A stretch of 64,000 nt of DNA from Heyndrickxia sporothermodurans (lineage in GTDB: Bacteria; Bacillota; Bacilli; Bacillales; Bacillaceae_C), in contig CP066701.1 of NCBI GenBank assembly GCA_016756695.1, forward strand, positions 2,624,001 to 2,688,000, read 5' to 3'. The notes below the pieces were generated by a model that saw only the letters and a list, made by a program, of their open reading frames with translations, searched no databases and was not told the origin of the DNA. Of the stretch, positions 48,139 through 58,082 are shown piece by piece. The position numbers and the translations under genes were made by a program. Position 1 is the stretch's first letter; each line of letters begins with the position of its first letter.

Positions 48139-49512
48139 GTGGGTGAAAACTCATTGGAGCAAAACGAACTTCATCAGCAGGCGTTATTGAATTCTGCATT
48201 AGAAAATAAAGAAATTCACAATTTCCGTGATGAATTTTTAAGCTTACATCCCTATGATCAAGCACAGTTTTTTATTGGCATTGATCCTGTACATAGAAAA
48301 CAAGTTTATTATTTTTTGTCTCCGGAAGAAATGGCATTTTTATTTGAACAGCTTGAAATTGAGGATGATGAATATCAAAAACTATTATCCGAAATGAATC
48401 CTCAATATGCGGCAGATGTCCTTTCTTATATGTTTACCGATAATGCGGTCGATGTGTTAAATCTTCTTGAAAAAGATCAAGTTGCAAGTTACTTAACGAT
48501 GATGGATCAGAAGGAAGCACAAGAAATTAAAGATTTGCTTCATTATGAAGAATACACTGCCGGTAGTATTATGACAACTGAGTATGTCGCAATCGAGGCA
48601 AGTCAAACCGTTCGTTCAGCCATGTTTATTTTAAAGAATGAAGCTGCCAAAGCGGAAATGATTTATTATTTATATGTCGTTGATCATGATAAAAAGCTTG
48701 TCGGCGTTATTTCACTTCGCGACTTAATTATTGAAGATGACGATACGATGATTACGGAAATTATGAATGATCGGGTCGTGTTCGTATCGGTCGGTGATGA
48801 TCAGGAAGATATCGCTAGAAAAATGAAGGATTATAATTTCTTAGCGATTCCAGTAGTGGATTTTCAAAGACATTTATTGGGGATTATAACAATTGATGAT
48901 ATCGTCGATGTCATTGATGAAGAGGCATCTGAAGATTACTCCAAGCTTGCCGCAGTTAGCGATATGGATTCACCAAGTAAAAGTCCGTTTGCAGCTGCAA
49001 AAAAGAGATTGCCTTGGCTTATTGTCCTGCTTTTTCTAGGAATGTTTACTGCGAGTCTGATTGGCCGTTTTGAAGATACATTGAAACAGGTAGCGTTATT
49101 GGCAGTTTTTATCCCGTTAATTGGCGGGATGGCGGGTAATACCGGGACACAGGCTTTAGCTGTAGCTGTGAGGGGTATTGCAACCGGGGATGTAAATGAA
49201 GAGAGTAAATGGAAGCTCGTTCTAAGGGAAGCAGGAACAGGACTTATAACGGGTGCTACATGTGGTATTTTGATTATGATTATCGTGTACTTATGGAAAG
49301 GGGAACTATTTCTTGGCCTATTAGTAGGGATATCGATATTAGCTTCGTTAGTTGTTGCAACGATGTCAGGTTCGTTAATTCCACTTCTTATGGATAAACT
49401 AAATATTGACCCTGCAGTAGCATCAGGACCTTTTATTACGACGATAAACGATATTATCTCAATTCTTATATATTTTGGAATGGCTAATTTATTTATGAGT
49501 CATTTAACTTGA
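48139..49512 (+). CDS. mgtE: Magnesium transporter MgtE
   Basis: 457 residues. An N-terminal helical domain (residues ~20-130), two CBS domains (~135-260) and five membrane helices from ~290 with the pore motif GGMAGNTGTQALA. Mg2+ channel gated by cytoplasmic Mg2+. GTG start behind GAGGTGATG. No M-box riboswitch fits in the 150 bases upstream. Confidence 0.94.
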   Translation: MGENSLEQNELHQQALLNSALENKEIHNFRDEFLSLHPYDQAQFFIGIDPVHRKQVYYFLSPEEMAFLFEQLEIEDDEYQKLLSEMNPQYAADVLSYMFTDNAVDVLNLLEKDQVASYLTMMDQKEAQEIKDLLHYEEYTAGSIMTTEYVAIEASQTVRSAMFILKNEAAKAEMIYYLYVVDHDKKLVGVISLRDLIIEDDDTMITEIMNDRVVFVSVGDDQEDIARKMKDYNFLAIPVVDFQRHLLGIITIDDIVDVIDEEASEDYSKLAAVSDMDSPSKSPFAAAKKRLPWLIVLLFLGMFTASLIGRFEDTLKQVALLAVFIPLIGGMAGNTGTQALAVAVRGIATGDVNEESKWKLVLREAGTGLITGATCGILIMIIVYLWKGELFLGLLVGISILASLVVATMSGSLIPLLMDKLNIDPAVASGPFITTINDIISILIYFGMANLFMSHLT

Positions 49513-49552
49513 AGAAATTTGAAAAAAATAGCTTTTAAAAAGGGGAGGAAGT

Positions 49553-51406
49553 ATGGAAGGATCACTTACATCTGTTGTTATAGTAGTTATTGCTGCATTT
49601 CTTACACCACTTTTATTACATCGCTTTAAGCTTAATGTTATACCTGTTGTAATTGGTGAAATTATCGTTGGATTGATTATTGGGAAAAGTGGTTTTGATT
49701 TAATTGAAAAGGATATGTGGCTGCAGACATTATCAACATTAGGCTTTATTTTTCTCATGTTTTTAAGTGGAGTTGAAATTGACTTTTCCGCATTTTCCGG
49801 AGGGAAAAATGCCGCCGCCTTGCCTAATGGAAAAAAAGAACCGAATCGATTGAAGGTTGCAATTGTAATCTTTATCGGAATACTTATTATATCTGTATTA
49901 CTTTCTTACTTATTTGTCTTTGCCGGTTTAGTAGACGATGTATTTTTACTAACATTAATTATTTCCACCATCTCGCTAGGTGTTGTCGTTCCAACATTGA
50001 AGGACGCTCACATTATGAAAACAGCTATAGGACAAATCATTCTTCTTATCGCTGTCATCGCTGACCTTGTAACGATGATTTTGTTAACGGTCTACGTATC
50101 GCTAACCGGTGGCGGCGGTGGAAACATGTGGCTGCTCTTAATTCTATTTGCTGCTGGTGTTCTGCTCTATTTCATAGGGAGCCGATTTAAACAAAAAACA
50201 TTCTTCGAGAAACTTTCAAGAGGGACGACGCAAATCGGGACTCGAGCAGTTTTTACCCTCATACTTGTTCTAGTCGGTCTTTCAGAATCAGTCGGCGCAG
50301 AAAACATTTTAGGGGCATTTCTTGCGGGTACCCTCGTATCTTTATTAGCACCAAATCCAGAAATGGTACGTCAGCTTGATTCGTTTGGCTACGGATTTTT
50401 AATTCCGATTTTCTTTGTTATGGTCGGTGTTGACCTTGATCTATGGTCATTATTTAGTGATAAAAAATTATTAATATTAATTCCTTTACTCATTATTGCC
50501 TTTTTATTATCGAAATTCATACCGGTATTCTTACTAAAAAAATGGTATGACACAAAGACGGTCATTTCATCAGCTTTTTTGCTTACCTCAACTTTATCAT
50601 TGGTTATTGCTGCAGCAAAAATAGCTGAACGTATTGGGGCAATTACAAAAGAAATGAGTGGAATGTTTATTTTAGTAGCGGTTATCACATGCGTCATTAC
50701 ACCAATTTTATTTAGAAAATTGTTTCCTCGGGAAAACTTACAAGAAAGAAAGCGTAAAGTTTCCTTAGTTGGTGCTAACCAGCTCACTTTACCTGTTACG
50801 AGAGAATTAAGCCCGAAATTATATGATGTTACACTATACCATACGAAACTAGATAAAGCGGATAAACAAATTGCTAATTCTCTTTTCAAAGTAAAAGAAA
50901 TAAACGATTACGAAGTAGTAACATTGGAAGAAGAGGGGATCTTTACATCGGATATTATTGTATTTATGACCGGAGATGAAGAGATCAATACACCATTGGC
51001 AGTTGAAGCAAAGAATCGCAAAGTAGATCGAGTAATTGCCCGAATTGAGTCACCACAATTACAAGACGAGGTACGTGAACATGATGTAGAAGTATTTTCA
51101 ACTCTTCTATCTACTCAAGCATTGCTACGATCACTTATCGAATCACCAGCAGTCATGAGAATATTAACTAATCAGGAAAATTCACTATTTGAAATCAACA
51201 TGTTAAATAGTCAATTTGAAGGGATGACTCTTCGAAAATTTCCTTTTACTGGTGATGTTATTTTCGTCCGAATCTTTCGCGGCGGAGAATCGATCATTCC
51301 GCATGGGGATACAGAGCTCCATATAAATGATCGGTTGATTGTTACAGGTTCAACAGAATATGTAGATGAACTTAAACGTGAATTAGAATTATGTGAATGG
51401 TATTAA
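49553..51406 (+). CDS. yjbQ: CPA2-type cation/proton antiporter with TrkA domain YjbQ
   Basis: 617 residues; about 12 membrane segments (1-385), then a degenerate TrkA-N-like region and a TrkA-C domain (EINMLNSQFEGMTLRKFPF...IPHGDTELHINDRLIVTG). Family members exchange K+ or Na+ for H+. Follows mgtE after 40 nt, perhaps cotranscribed; in B. subtilis it follows prpE. Confidence 0.9.
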   Translation: MEGSLTSVVIVVIAAFLTPLLLHRFKLNVIPVVIGEIIVGLIIGKSGFDLIEKDMWLQTLSTLGFIFLMFLSGVEIDFSAFSGGKNAAALPNGKKEPNRLKVAIVIFIGILIISVLLSYLFVFAGLVDDVFLLTLIISTISLGVVVPTLKDAHIMKTAIGQIILLIAVIADLVTMILLTVYVSLTGGGGGNMWLLLILFAAGVLLYFIGSRFKQKTFFEKLSRGTTQIGTRAVFTLILVLVGLSESVGAENILGAFLAGTLVSLLAPNPEMVRQLDSFGYGFLIPIFFVMVGVDLDLWSLFSDKKLLILIPLLIIAFLLSKFIPVFLLKKWYDTKTVISSAFLLTSTLSLVIAAAKIAERIGAITKEMSGMFILVAVITCVITPILFRKLFPRENLQERKRKVSLVGANQLTLPVTRELSPKLYDVTLYHTKLDKADKQIANSLFKVKEINDYEVVTLEEEGIFTSDIIVFMTGDEEINTPLAVEAKNRKVDRVIARIESPQLQDEVREHDVEVFSTLLSTQALLRSLIESPAVMRILTNQENSLFEINMLNSQFEGMTLRKFPFTGDVIFVRIFRGGESIIPHGDTELHINDRLIVTGSTEYVDELKRELELCEWY

Positions 51407-51512
51407 ATTTAAATATAGACTTTTAATAAGAGAATGAATCATGTAAAATTAGCACTAGGTACTAATAACTTGTGATAAACTTATACATAATCCATTCTAG
51501 GAGGAAAATAAA

Positions 51513-52295
51513 ATGAATCTTTCTTTACAAGGGAAAACCTATGTAGTCATGGGAGTTGCGAATAAACGCAGTATTGCTTGGGGAATTGCTCGATCTCTTC
51601 ATGCAGCAGGAGCACGTTTAATTTTCACATATGGCCGTGAGCGTACGGAAAAAAGTGTAAAGCAGTTAGCTGAAACACTTGAAACGGATAATTCCATTAT
51701 TCTTCAATGTGATGTGACAAGTGACGAACAAATCCATACATGTTTTAGCAAAATTAAAGAAGAAGTTGGCACTATTCATGGGATCGCTCATTGTGTAGCT
51801 TTTGCTAATAAAGAGGAACTCAGTGGAGAGTATTTGAATGTTACACGTGAAGGATTTTTATTGGCGCAAAATATTAGCGCATATTCACTTTCCGCTATCG
51901 CTAAAGAAGTGAAAAATTTAGAATTAATGGCTGAGGGAGGAAGTTTCATTACTTTATCCTATCTCGGTGGAGAGCGAGTTATGACGAACTATAACGTGAT
52001 GGGAGTTGCGAAGGCATCATTAGAGGCAAGTGTAAAATATTTAGCAAGTAATCTTGGTAAATATGGAATTCGTGTAAATTCCATTTCAGCTGGACCGATT
52101 CGTACCCTTTCAGCAAAAGGTGTCAGTGACTTCAATACAATTTTAAAAGAAGTAGAGGAAAAATCACCGCTTCGTCGTTGTACAACACCAGAGGAAGTAG
52201 GAGATACAGCTGTATTCCTTTTCAGTGATATGGCAAGAGGAATTACTGGAGAAAACATCCATGTTGATTCAGGCTATCATGTAATAGGTTATTAA
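51513..52295 (+). CDS. fabI: Enoyl-[acyl-carrier-protein] reductase FabI
   Basis: NADH-dependent last step of the fatty acid elongation cycle, and the triclosan target. 260 residues, atypical short-chain dehydrogenase with GVANKRSIAWGIA and the YxxxxxxK pair in NYNVMGVAKAS near residue 160. AGGAGGAAAA upstream. In B. subtilis fabI (yjbW) sits next to spore coat genes, which are replaced here. Confidence 0.96.
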   Translation: MNLSLQGKTYVVMGVANKRSIAWGIARSLHAAGARLIFTYGRERTEKSVKQLAETLETDNSIILQCDVTSDEQIHTCFSKIKEEVGTIHGIAHCVAFANKEELSGEYLNVTREGFLLAQNISAYSLSAIAKEVKNLELMAEGGSFITLSYLGGERVMTNYNVMGVAKASLEASVKYLASNLGKYGIRVNSISAGPIRTLSAKGVSDFNTILKEVEEKSPLRRCTTPEEVGDTAVFLFSDMARGITGENIHVDSGYHVIGY

Positions 52296-52314
52296 CTAAT
52301 ACTAAATGGTTATT

Positions 52315-52350
52315 AAAAAGTCTCGTTTCATTAGAAATGAGACTTTTTTC
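52315..52350 (+). terminator. fabI terminator
   Basis: AAAAGTCTCgTTTC / GAAAtGAGACTTTTTT with a 4-nt loop. Confidence 0.9.
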
Positions 52351-52603
52351 TTTCCCTAAATAATACCCATTATCTTAAATTGGATGATCTACATAGTGAC
52401 TATCGCACTTACTCATTCTTGTTTTCTTCATATCATAAAGTAACTCAGAATTTCCTTCTATATGTAAATCAAGTAAAAATCCTATCGAAAATAGTACAAA
52501 TAATGGTTTTTGATAGAATTTCATTAAAAATAGTGAATTGTACCTTTCGAAATAAATTCTCAAACATAATTTGTAAAAGAACATTTTAGAAAGGGGCAAC
52601 AAA
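52351..52603. other. Intergenic region before sugar-nucleotide dehydrogenase
   Basis: AT-rich stretch with no gene. CATAAAGTA at 52433-52441 fits a sigma-K/E -10 box, but no matching -35 is placed correctly. Ribosome binding site AAAGGGG at 52590-52596. Confidence 0.4.
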
Positions 52604-53893
52604 GTGATACAAGACAAAACACCAAAAGTAGCAGTTATCGGTTTAGGGTTTGTAGGGCTTCCACTAGCGATGCTATTAGTTTCAAAGGGTTTTAAAGTGA
52701 CTGGGTTGGATATAGATGTCAAAAAAATTTCATCAATTAATAATGGGAAAAGCTATATTTCCGATATTAGCAATGAAACCTTAGTAAATGCTCTTGGGTC
52801 AAATCAATTTAGTGCGACTTCGAATACTGAAGTACTTGAAAAAGTCGATATTATTATTATTTGTGTTCCAACGCCATTAAAAGAGGACAAATCTCCTAAT
52901 TTAAAATACGTGCAATCAGCAGCAGAAATGATTCAGAAGAGGATGAAAAAAGGACAATTAATCGTATTAGAAAGCTCAACCTATCCGGGAACGACAAGGG
53001 ATATTGTAAAACCAATACTTGAAAAAAGTGGTCTTCTCGTTGGACGCGATTTTCACCTCGCCTATTCTCCTGAGCGAGTAGATCCTGGCAATAAACAATT
53101 TGAGTTAGAAAATACGCCAAAAGTAGTTGGGGGAATAACTGTAGATTGCAAAGAAGTGGCAGTTGAACTTTATACGAAGATTTATAGTGATGTAGTCCCC
53201 GTTTCATCAACGGAGGCGGCTGAGTTTACAAAGCTATTAGAAAATACCTATCGATTTGTAAACATCTCTTTTATGAATGAAATGGCGATAATGTGTAATG
53301 AAATAGGTGTCAATCTATGGGAAGTTATCGATGCAGCAAGTACAAAGCCTTATGGATATCATCCTTTTTATCCAGGTCCAGGAATAAGTGGACATTGCAT
53401 TCCGGTTGATCCGCTTTACTTACAATTTATCATGAAACAAAAAGGTTTATCTAGCCAGTTTATACATTTATCCGATCAAATGAATAAAGACATAGTTGAT
53501 TTTATCGTTCATCGTACTTTTGAGATCGCCGAAAAAGAAAAACCATCTGTCCTTATTTATGGATTGACTTACAAAAAGGATATTAGTGATATAAGAGATT
53601 CACGAGCGATAGATATTTTCGCACAATTAATCGAAAAAGGGGCACAGGTTGCTTATCATGATCCATTTATACCAGAAGTTGAAATTAGTGGTGAAAGAAA
53701 ACAATGCATTGCCCTAGATCCCCAATCAATAAGCGAAAATGATATCGTCCTTATTTTAACAGATCATTCGGAAATACCTTCCGACTTAATCGCAAAACAT
53801 GCTAAGGCCATCTATGATACTAGAGCCGTTTATAAGGATGATTCATTAAGTAAAGGGAACATCAAGCAACTAGGAAATGGATTACTAGTATAG
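52604..53893 (+). CDS. UDP-sugar (UDP-GlcNAc type) 6-dehydrogenase, WbpA/TuaD family
   Basis: 429 residues. Rossmann motif GLGFVGLPLAMLL, SSTYPGTT, the central helix segment EFTKLLENTYRFVNISFMNE and the catalytic Cys in GPGISGHCIPVDP; C-terminal domain with YKKDISDIRDS. Oxidises a UDP-hexose at C6 to the uronic acid in two NAD steps. GISGHCIPVDP and the overall sequence fit the WbpA/WecC branch acting on N-acetylated sugars. GTG start. Confidence 0.88.
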   Translation: MIQDKTPKVAVIGLGFVGLPLAMLLVSKGFKVTGLDIDVKKISSINNGKSYISDISNETLVNALGSNQFSATSNTEVLEKVDIIIICVPTPLKEDKSPNLKYVQSAAEMIQKRMKKGQLIVLESSTYPGTTRDIVKPILEKSGLLVGRDFHLAYSPERVDPGNKQFELENTPKVVGGITVDCKEVAVELYTKIYSDVVPVSSTEAAEFTKLLENTYRFVNISFMNEMAIMCNEIGVNLWEVIDAASTKPYGYHPFYPGPGISGHCIPVDPLYLQFIMKQKGLSSQFIHLSDQMNKDIVDFIVHRTFEIAEKEKPSVLIYGLTYKKDISDIRDSRAIDIFAQLIEKGAQVAYHDPFIPEVEISGERKQCIALDPQSISENDIVLILTDHSEIPSDLIAKHAKAIYDTRAVYKDDSLSKGNIKQLGNGLLV

Positions 53894-53966
53894 GATTTGT
53901 TAAGTTCAGTATTGCTGTTAACACCATGTTGATTGGAGCGGATAGTAGAATAATTTAGAAAGGACG

Positions 53967-54647
53967 ATGGTGAGTATGGAAAATAATTCGATACTAAAAG
54001 ATACGATTCAAACCGTTCAACAAGAGATAAAAACAATGACTAATCAAATCACGAGCCAAATTACTAATAATATTTCACAAGGATTCGAGGCTTTTTCATG
54101 GCAACTTCCCCGAACAAAAGCTGCAGCAATAACTTCTAAAATAAAAGAATTCCAAGTTGATCCACAAATTGTAGAGAGATTTTTAAAAAGAAAAAATGAA
54201 TTAAAAGCAATAATTGAAAACATGGCTAATGAGAAACTGCCTGTAAATAAACAAACTATAGCCAATATATTAGACGGTAAAATTGACTTATGCGATATAG
54301 CAAAAATATTCAAAAATGATAAATTAAACGTTGTTAAATCAGTTGTAGCCAATTTTTTAATCAGAAGAAATGAAATGAATACATTAGTAAAAACAATTGA
54401 TAAAAACGAAGTCCGAGAATCAACCAAAATGGATAAACTATTGAATAAAGATAGTGTAAATGTAAGTGAATTAAAGAAACAACTTAACTCATTGGTTGAT
54501 CGACAAATACAAATAGAAACATCATCAGGCACTATTTCCGGGACATTATTATCGGTGGAACAGGATTATATTATCGTTGGATACACTACCCTTATTCCTC
54601 TTAACCGAATTGAAGCAGTTTATGAATTGTCGGGGAGGGAAGACTAA
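53967..54647 (+). CDS. LSm-like (DUF2642-type) protein, probably spore surface
   Basis: 226 residues. The N-terminal 170 residues are helical, Lys/Asn/Ile-rich, with two similar segments (ERFLKRKNELKAIIENM and ANFLIRRNEMNTLVKTI). The last ~60 residues (LVDRQIQIETSSGTISGTLLSVEQDYIIV) form an LSm-like strand pattern like DUF2642/YuzF. Family members are often sporulation proteins. Overlaps the next gene by 1 base (TAATG). Start at 53967 or GTG 53970; not certain. Confidence 0.7.
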   Translation: MVSMENNSILKDTIQTVQQEIKTMTNQITSQITNNISQGFEAFSWQLPRTKAAAITSKIKEFQVDPQIVERFLKRKNELKAIIENMANEKLPVNKQTIANILDGKIDLCDIAKIFKNDKLNVVKSVVANFLIRRNEMNTLVKTIDKNEVRESTKMDKLLNKDSVNVSELKKQLNSLVDRQIQIETSSGTISGTLLSVEQDYIIVGYTTLIPLNRIEAVYELSGRED

Positions 54648-54847
54648 TGCCTGAAGAATATTTTATTAATGAATTAGCATCCTATATCGGGTCCGACATA
54701 GAAATTAATACGAATAGGGATGCTATTGATGGATTATTGGAAGAAGTTAGAGGTAAACGTGTTACAATTGTTGAATTGGTCGATTACAATTCAAAGAAGC
54801 ATACGGATTTTTCAATAGACGAAATAAACTTTGTTCGTATTCTTTAA
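54647..54847 (+). CDS. Small LSm-like protein
   Basis: 66 residues, one domain of the same beta pattern (ELASYIGSDIEINTNRDAIDGLLEEVRGKRVTIVEL...INFVRIL) as the C-terminus of the preceding protein. The start is translationally coupled to it. Function unknown; a coat or exosporium partner is an inference from the neighbours. Confidence 0.7.
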   Translation: MPEEYFINELASYIGSDIEINTNRDAIDGLLEEVRGKRVTIVELVDYNSKKHTDFSIDEINFVRIL

Positions 54848-55065
54848 TTTCATAGCATATTTTATTTTTTCAAAAAATCATTCTGCTTTTGGAATGATTT
54901 TTTTTGTTTTGTTAAACTTGGTTGTTAATTTCTACTCTATGTTAAAACATAGATAAAAATAGGGCAGGGTAGCTGCACGGTTAAACGTTGAAATACATAC
55001 TCTGTATACAGAGAGGGCATTTTCAAAACGAATGTTAAAAGTGTAGGTAAAGGAGACCAATAACT

Positions 55066-56073
55066 ATGTCAAATACGTCCACTGGCTATCTAACTGCCGA
55101 GGAACTTTCTATTCAAAACCATATATGTGTATTACCTTGCGGTGACTTATCCGAAGTTGATACGATCGACTGGTCGAAAGAGGATTTAGAACATTACCAA
55201 TATTATTTCGTTGATGGCAAACCAGTTGACAAAATGTTCCGTGCTTTTATATTTAATCCTATTCAAATGAGGAAAGATTATTTTATCCATGTCATGCATA
55301 CAGGGATTGGGAAGCCAGCCAGAAATAATGATTGGCAAATGGCAATTGATCATTTATTTAAGGAAAATGTAAATTTTAGCGCATTAGCACAAAATACGAA
55401 GAAGGGAGACACAACAGATATTTGGGTTACGATCCCTTACCCTAACCCATTACAAGAAAACTTCGGTAAAGTTCTAGGCAACAAGCTAGATTTTTCTAAC
55501 GAGACTGATCAAATAAAGGCGATTCAATGGTGGATTGATAGTTTTATCATGCGATGGGAAAAAGAAACTCACCTACATGATACATTATCATTTAAAGGGT
55601 TTGTATGGCAAAGAAGCTCAATTAATGAAGGTGATGAAAATTTAGTAAAAGAAACAAATGATTACATCCATAATCGCGGCTTCCTTTCACTATGGTTATT
55701 TAATTATGGTTCATCAGGATGTTTGGCATGGAGTGATTTCAAATTTGATGCCGCATGTGCAAATCCTAACTATTATGGAAATACCAACATAGATATAAGC
55801 TGGATTAAAAATAGTACAGCTTTTGCTAGTCATTACCATACGGGTATGCAAATTATTTATGGCAAAGGCAAATTATTTAATGATACCCATATATATGACT
55901 ATTTGAATTTAGGAGTAAGTCATGGATATATGAATAATAGTTTAGTAGTCTTTCAATTTCCAAACCAAACGATGAAGATGATTTACGACAATGATCGTAT
56001 TGCGTATGTCCATATATACTCCTTTTTAAAGAAAATTTATCAACATTACTCATATCCTGGGATTTCCTATTAA
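55066..56073 (+). CDS. DUF4855-like protein
   Basis: 335 residues without signal peptide (MSNTSTGYLTAEEL...). The segment VDGKPVDKMFRAFIFNP and the aromatic-rich body fit the DUF4855 family as I remember it, which is thought to be related to glycoside hydrolases. AGGAG 9-10 nt upstream. A partial sigma-K-like -10 (CATACTCTG, 54998-55006) lies upstream. Catalytic residues are not assignable by eye. Confidence 0.6.
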   Translation: MSNTSTGYLTAEELSIQNHICVLPCGDLSEVDTIDWSKEDLEHYQYYFVDGKPVDKMFRAFIFNPIQMRKDYFIHVMHTGIGKPARNNDWQMAIDHLFKENVNFSALAQNTKKGDTTDIWVTIPYPNPLQENFGKVLGNKLDFSNETDQIKAIQWWIDSFIMRWEKETHLHDTLSFKGFVWQRSSINEGDENLVKETNDYIHNRGFLSLWLFNYGSSGCLAWSDFKFDAACANPNYYGNTNIDISWIKNSTAFASHYHTGMQIIYGKGKLFNDTHIYDYLNLGVSHGYMNNSLVVFQFPNQTMKMIYDNDRIAYVHIYSFLKKIYQHYSYPGISY

Positions 56074-56087
56074 TCGTTTTTGAAATG

Positions 56088-56141
56088 AAAAAAGCAACCT
56101 GCTTGTAAGATTTTCTTCTCACAAATCAGGTTGCTTTTTTT
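56088..56141. terminator. Bidirectional terminator
   Basis: AAAAAAGCAACCTG / CAGGTTGCTTTTTT with a long loop containing TTGT/ACAA; convergent genes. Confidence 0.9.
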
Positions 56142-56154
56142 ACTTGATAAATTT

Positions 56155-57141
56155 TCATAGCTGAGCATAGATATCTAAAAGCTGATCGGCAATAATATGA
56201 TGATCATGTACTCTAGATACATAATCCCTTCCGAGTATTCCTAACTGTTGACGTAAAATTGGATTGTCTAATAATAATTTTACTTGATCGTATAGATTGT
56301 CGGGATTTGCATTGACAATTGGTAAATCGTCAGGGAAAGTACTGATAAGATCTGGACGTATATAAGTAACTACTGGCTTACCAAGCGCCATAGACTCAAC
56401 ACTTAATAGCCCATATGATCCACAAAGAACTTGATCAATAATGATATCCGCTTCCTCATAAAGTTTAATAACTTCTTTATGATTCATTCCTTCAATTCTT
56501 CTATAGTCAAAATTATGGGTTTTCCTCAATTCTTCTATAACATTCTCTATAAAAGCCGTTCCTTTAAAATAGGGGTTTGTTGGTGCGTGTAAAATTAAAG
56601 GTTTTTCCTTTGTGACTTGTGGAAAACGTGGGGTGAATTGACTTAAATTTATAGCAATGGGAACGACATGAACTTTATCATAATAATCCTTTACATATTC
56701 ATATACTTCGTAATCTTGCACGATGGCTTCTTTTATATGAGCAGAAAGTTTTGTTAGCACCTGATCAATTACATCATTTGGAGGGGAATCCCACGTATTT
56801 ACGTACGGGTTATTCACTTTTGCCTTGTCATGGAATCTTACATCATTTCCCCAATGGTGCATCAGCATTTTTTTATGTTTCTTTTGAATGAGAGGCAGAT
56901 CTTCAAAAGAAGGATTTAATGTTTTAGCGTAATGAAAATGGAAAATATCAAAGTATTCTATAAGCTCTTCCTGTTTTTCTGAGAGGTAATCAAAATTCGT
57001 ATTTATGAGGTAGTCTTCATAACCTAAATACGAAAAATAGGTATTGTAGCCGATAGAATAGTGGCCTTTTTTTTGCAATGCATCACTTAAAATCCCCATT
57101 TGACCTGCAATTTCTACTGTCCCATGAAAAATTTTCATCAT
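56155..57141 (-). CDS. Glycosyltransferase, GT4-like
   Basis: 328 residues, GT-B fold. FDIFHFHYAKTL, HHWGNDVRFHDKA, LILHAPTNPYFKGTAF and the nucleotide-sugar region CGSYGLLSVESMALGKPVVTYI (E..E pattern) are visible. Its sequence is paralogous to the C-terminal two thirds of the protein at 61750-63135. Last gene of a four-gene operon; start overlaps the epimerase stop by 4 bases. Acceptor unknown. Confidence 0.87.
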   Translation of the reverse strand: MMKIFHGTVEIAGQMGILSDALQKKGHYSIGYNTYFSYLGYEDYLINTNFDYLSEKQEELIEYFDIFHFHYAKTLNPSFEDLPLIQKKHKKMLMHHWGNDVRFHDKAKVNNPYVNTWDSPPNDVIDQVLTKLSAHIKEAIVQDYEVYEYVKDYYDKVHVVPIAINLSQFTPRFPQVTKEKPLILHAPTNPYFKGTAFIENVIEELRKTHNFDYRRIEGMNHKEVIKLYEEADIIIDQVLCGSYGLLSVESMALGKPVVTYIRPDLISTFPDDLPIVNANPDNLYDQVKLLLDNPILRQQLGILGRDYVSRVHDHHIIADQLLDIYAQL

Positions 57142-58082
57142 GTTTCACCTCGTTTTAGCCATGCAAATGTTTTAGTTAGACCAGAGTGGATATCATTCGT
57201 ACATTTCCAACCTAAATCGATTAATTTATTGTTATCCAGACATCTCCTTTGAACAATATCAACATCTCTCTTTGCTCCAAATTGGAGTGCTACATGTTCT
57301 AAACCGCAAATCCCACTAATTTCTTCAGCGAGCTCAATTACACTTGTTTCTTTTCCAGTACTTACATTATATACCTGACCGATTGCTTTATTTTGTGTAG
57401 CAGCTAAAACGATCGCTTCTAAAGCATCATCGATGTAAGTGAAATCCCTAGTTTGCTTTCCATCTCCGAAAATAGTCATTGGTTTCCCGTGTTTAGCTGA
57501 GTCAAAAAATTTAGCCACAACTCCGCAATAAGGATTACTTATTAATTGGCCTGGTCCATACACATTTGATAAGCGAAGTATGGTAACTGGTAAACTATAT
57601 ATATGGTGATATACATGGCAATAATGTTCTGTTGAAAATTTACTAGCTGAATAGGGAAGTTTGATATTATAATAGGATTCCGGGGTTGGCAGAATTGTTG
57701 CATTTCCATAGACAGATGCCGTAGACGTATAAATAAATCTTTTTAATTTAGGTGATAAGCTCTGCGATTTTTGGAGTAATAATAAACCACCATATAGATT
57801 GGTTTCAAAATCATCCCGTATGTTGTTATAGGATAAGACGAGGTTTTTACATGCTAAATGAAAAATGTAATCTACTTTTGGAAGCACCTCATCTAAAATA
57901 TCTTCGTTTGTTATACTGTCATGATAAAATGTTATTTTTGAATCTTTAGGTATTGAAGATCGATTACCTGTAGACAGGTCATCGATAATATAAATATGAT
58001 CGGATAAAGGAAGCATTTTCTGTACTAATTGTGATCCTAAAAATCCCGCTCCGCCAGTAATTAATATCTTACCGAAATTCAT
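57138..58082 (-). CDS. NAD-dependent sugar-nucleotide epimerase/dehydratase
   Basis: 314-residue extended short-chain dehydrogenase. GGAGFLGSQLV for NAD, STASVYG, YSASK (YxxxK) and the RLSNVYGPGQ / DFTYIDDALEA motifs. GalE/WbpP-like; it could epimerise the uronic acid product or an N-acetyl hexose. The exact reaction is not readable. Overlaps both neighbours by 4 bases. Confidence 0.88.
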   Translation of the reverse strand: MNFGKILITGGAGFLGSQLVQKMLPLSDHIYIIDDLSTGNRSSIPKDSKITFYHDSITNEDILDEVLPKVDYIFHLACKNLVLSYNNIRDDFETNLYGGLLLLQKSQSLSPKLKRFIYTSTASVYGNATILPTPESYYNIKLPYSASKFSTEHYCHVYHHIYSLPVTILRLSNVYGPGQLISNPYCGVVAKFFDSAKHGKPMTIFGDGKQTRDFTYIDDALEAIVLAATQNKAIGQVYNVSTGKETSVIELAEEISGICGLEHVALQFGAKRDVDIVQRRCLDNNKLIDLGWKCTNDIHSGLTKTFAWLKRGET

